This document shows, one piece after another, positions 62,868-64,000 of a stretch of 64,000 nt of DNA. Position 1 is the stretch's first letter, and every line of letters begins with the position of its first letter. Made by a program: the position numbers and the translations under genes. The notes under the pieces were generated by a model. The model was not told where the DNA came from. It ran no database searches and worked only from the letters and a program-made list of their open reading frames with translations. Origin of the DNA: Nematostella vectensis (lineage: Eukaryota; Cnidaria; Anthozoa; Actiniaria; Edwardsiidae); NCBI RefSeq assembly GCF_932526225.1, contig NC_064045.1, positions 11,190,022 through 11,254,021 on the forward strand. The letters run 5' to 3'.

Positions 62868-64000
62868 CGTGTGGATCTTAAAGCGTTGATTCCATTATTA
62901 TTATTATTATTTCCTACGCACAGTGAAAATCCGCTACGAGCCTAACCTAGCTGGTGAGCAATGTTGGACAAATTAAAGTGCTTTTAAAGCACTTTAAGCT
63001 TTTAAGATTCTAAAAAGAAGCTCTTTCAAAGCATAGACTCGTTATTTGTGCAAATTATACCCTCCTGCGTGAAGCTTTACGCGTCGCTCGTTTACTTTGC
63101 TCCACAGAGAGCTCTGCGCAAGGGGGTATGCAAATTAAGAAATCAAAAGAAATGTGGGGTAACATCCATACTCATGTAGTCTTAATTGATTTGATAATTT
63201 TGTTGATTGTATTTTCTTTTCTGGACTGATATTAAATTAAAAATGTAATATAGCGACCACCACACCCATTGTATACGATTCCTTATATTAATAAAGATCA
63301 AAATATGAACTTAAAGCCTAGATTTATTCTCGAGTATAGTTGTGTATACTAGTTCAAATAGCTCTGGTTTCTCGAGTTGTAGGAAAGACGGGAAGACATC
63401 GGTGACATCAAGACAAACTTTTAACTTGTTTTATTGGCAATTATCTATATACTTTGTCTACAATGCAGATTATATACAGCATAAAACGAGTAGTATATTC
63501 CATACTCGTATAGTTCAATCGTGTAGTTCAATTTCAATCAAGATGCGTTTTCATGCAATTTCAATCAAGATGCGTTTTCATGCGAACACCCTAAATAACA
63601 TTAGTGGCTTCCTTCAACTCATAAAAAACAATGAAAATGTAACGTTATGCTAGCAAGCCTGTCTTCAGCTAATATTTGGCTACATCGCCTCGCTGTTCTT
63701 CTCCTTTTTCAGTTCCTTGGAACAAAAAAGAACATTTCAGGGGAGGATCCAGGAGTTACATGAATACGGCGGGAAGCATGGTGATTAGTCATTAATTATC
63801 TTATCTTTTGTCTTTATATTTTAACAGAGAGATAACCGTCGGTATAGATCCAATTTTAAAAAGTCACTTCATTTTTAATTAGTTTCATGGAAACCGCACT
63901 TACTGGCTCGATATGAGTTTCACGATCAATGTGGACTTGAGGAATTTCTCAAATTTTTGTTCCCGGTTCAAATCTTCATAGTATCTTTTGCGAGCATCAA
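62868..64000. other. Non-coding 3' flank
   Basis: No exon recognised. A duplicated GATGCGTTTTCATGC motif near 63541-63580 is the only short repeat seen. Open frames lack protein character. Confidence 0.45.

Overview
The window is eukaryotic. It is AT-rich, its coding sequence is split by many GT-AG introns, and it is packed with minisatellites, foldback/MITE-like elements and retroelements. The gene set (a metazoan tuberin, GT31 glycosyltransferases, a secreted PAN-TLDc protein) and the repeat style point to a cnidarian, probably an anthozoan such as a sea anemone or coral. That placement is inference from remembered protein similarity, not a search.

Layout. (1) 1-5.4 kb: mostly non-coding, with one degenerate Crypton/QRICH1-like exon (623-809, minus), a roughly 17-bp minisatellite (2.8-3.56 kb), and two terminal-inverted-repeat elements (3730-3900, 4789-5385). 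(2) 5.4-23.6 kb: a direct segmental duplication. Each copy holds a two-exon GT31 (beta-1,3-galactosyltransferase-like) gene on plus, followed in the opposite orientation by the last two exons of a small twin-CX9C gene. The left copy was later invaded by a 620-bp foldback element and by a Ty3/Gypsy-type LTR retrotransposon (7584-11921, minus) with LTRs identical by eye. The right copy received a TTAA-flanked TIR element carrying another Crypton/QRICH1-like exon. A 5'-truncated LINE lies between the copies. (3) 22.2-25.1 kb: the complete twin-CX9C gene (minus, 78 aa), head-to-head with TSC2 across 239 bp. (4) 25.35-58.2 kb: a full tuberin/TSC2 gene. I could chain 43 coding exons with consistent phases; they sum to 5862 nt (1953 aa plus stop), including the C-terminal Rap/Rheb-GAP domain. 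Intron 1 holds a decayed Crypton-like tyrosine recombinase. (5) 60.0-62.9 kb: a four-exon gene for a predicted secreted PAN/Apple plus TLDc protein.

The most striking feature is inside TSC2. Many intronic minisatellites are built from splice-junction sequence. Their units contain a copy of the neighbouring exon edge together with its 5' splice site (introns 10, 12, 23, 41) or its 3' splice site (introns 20, 29, and the end of 41). The gene therefore carries dozens of decoy splice sites next to the real ones. Intron 33 holds a 1.9-kb, 40-bp satellite, and intron 8 appears to be a GC-AG intron.

Functionally, the TSC2 product would be the GAP subunit of the TSC complex acting on Rheb upstream of TORC1. 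The CX9C protein is probably imported into the mitochondrial intermembrane space. The GT31 enzymes would be Golgi type II membrane proteins, and the PAN-TLDc protein is probably extracellular. Apart from the possible shared promoter of TSC2 and the CX9C gene, nothing shows that these genes work together.
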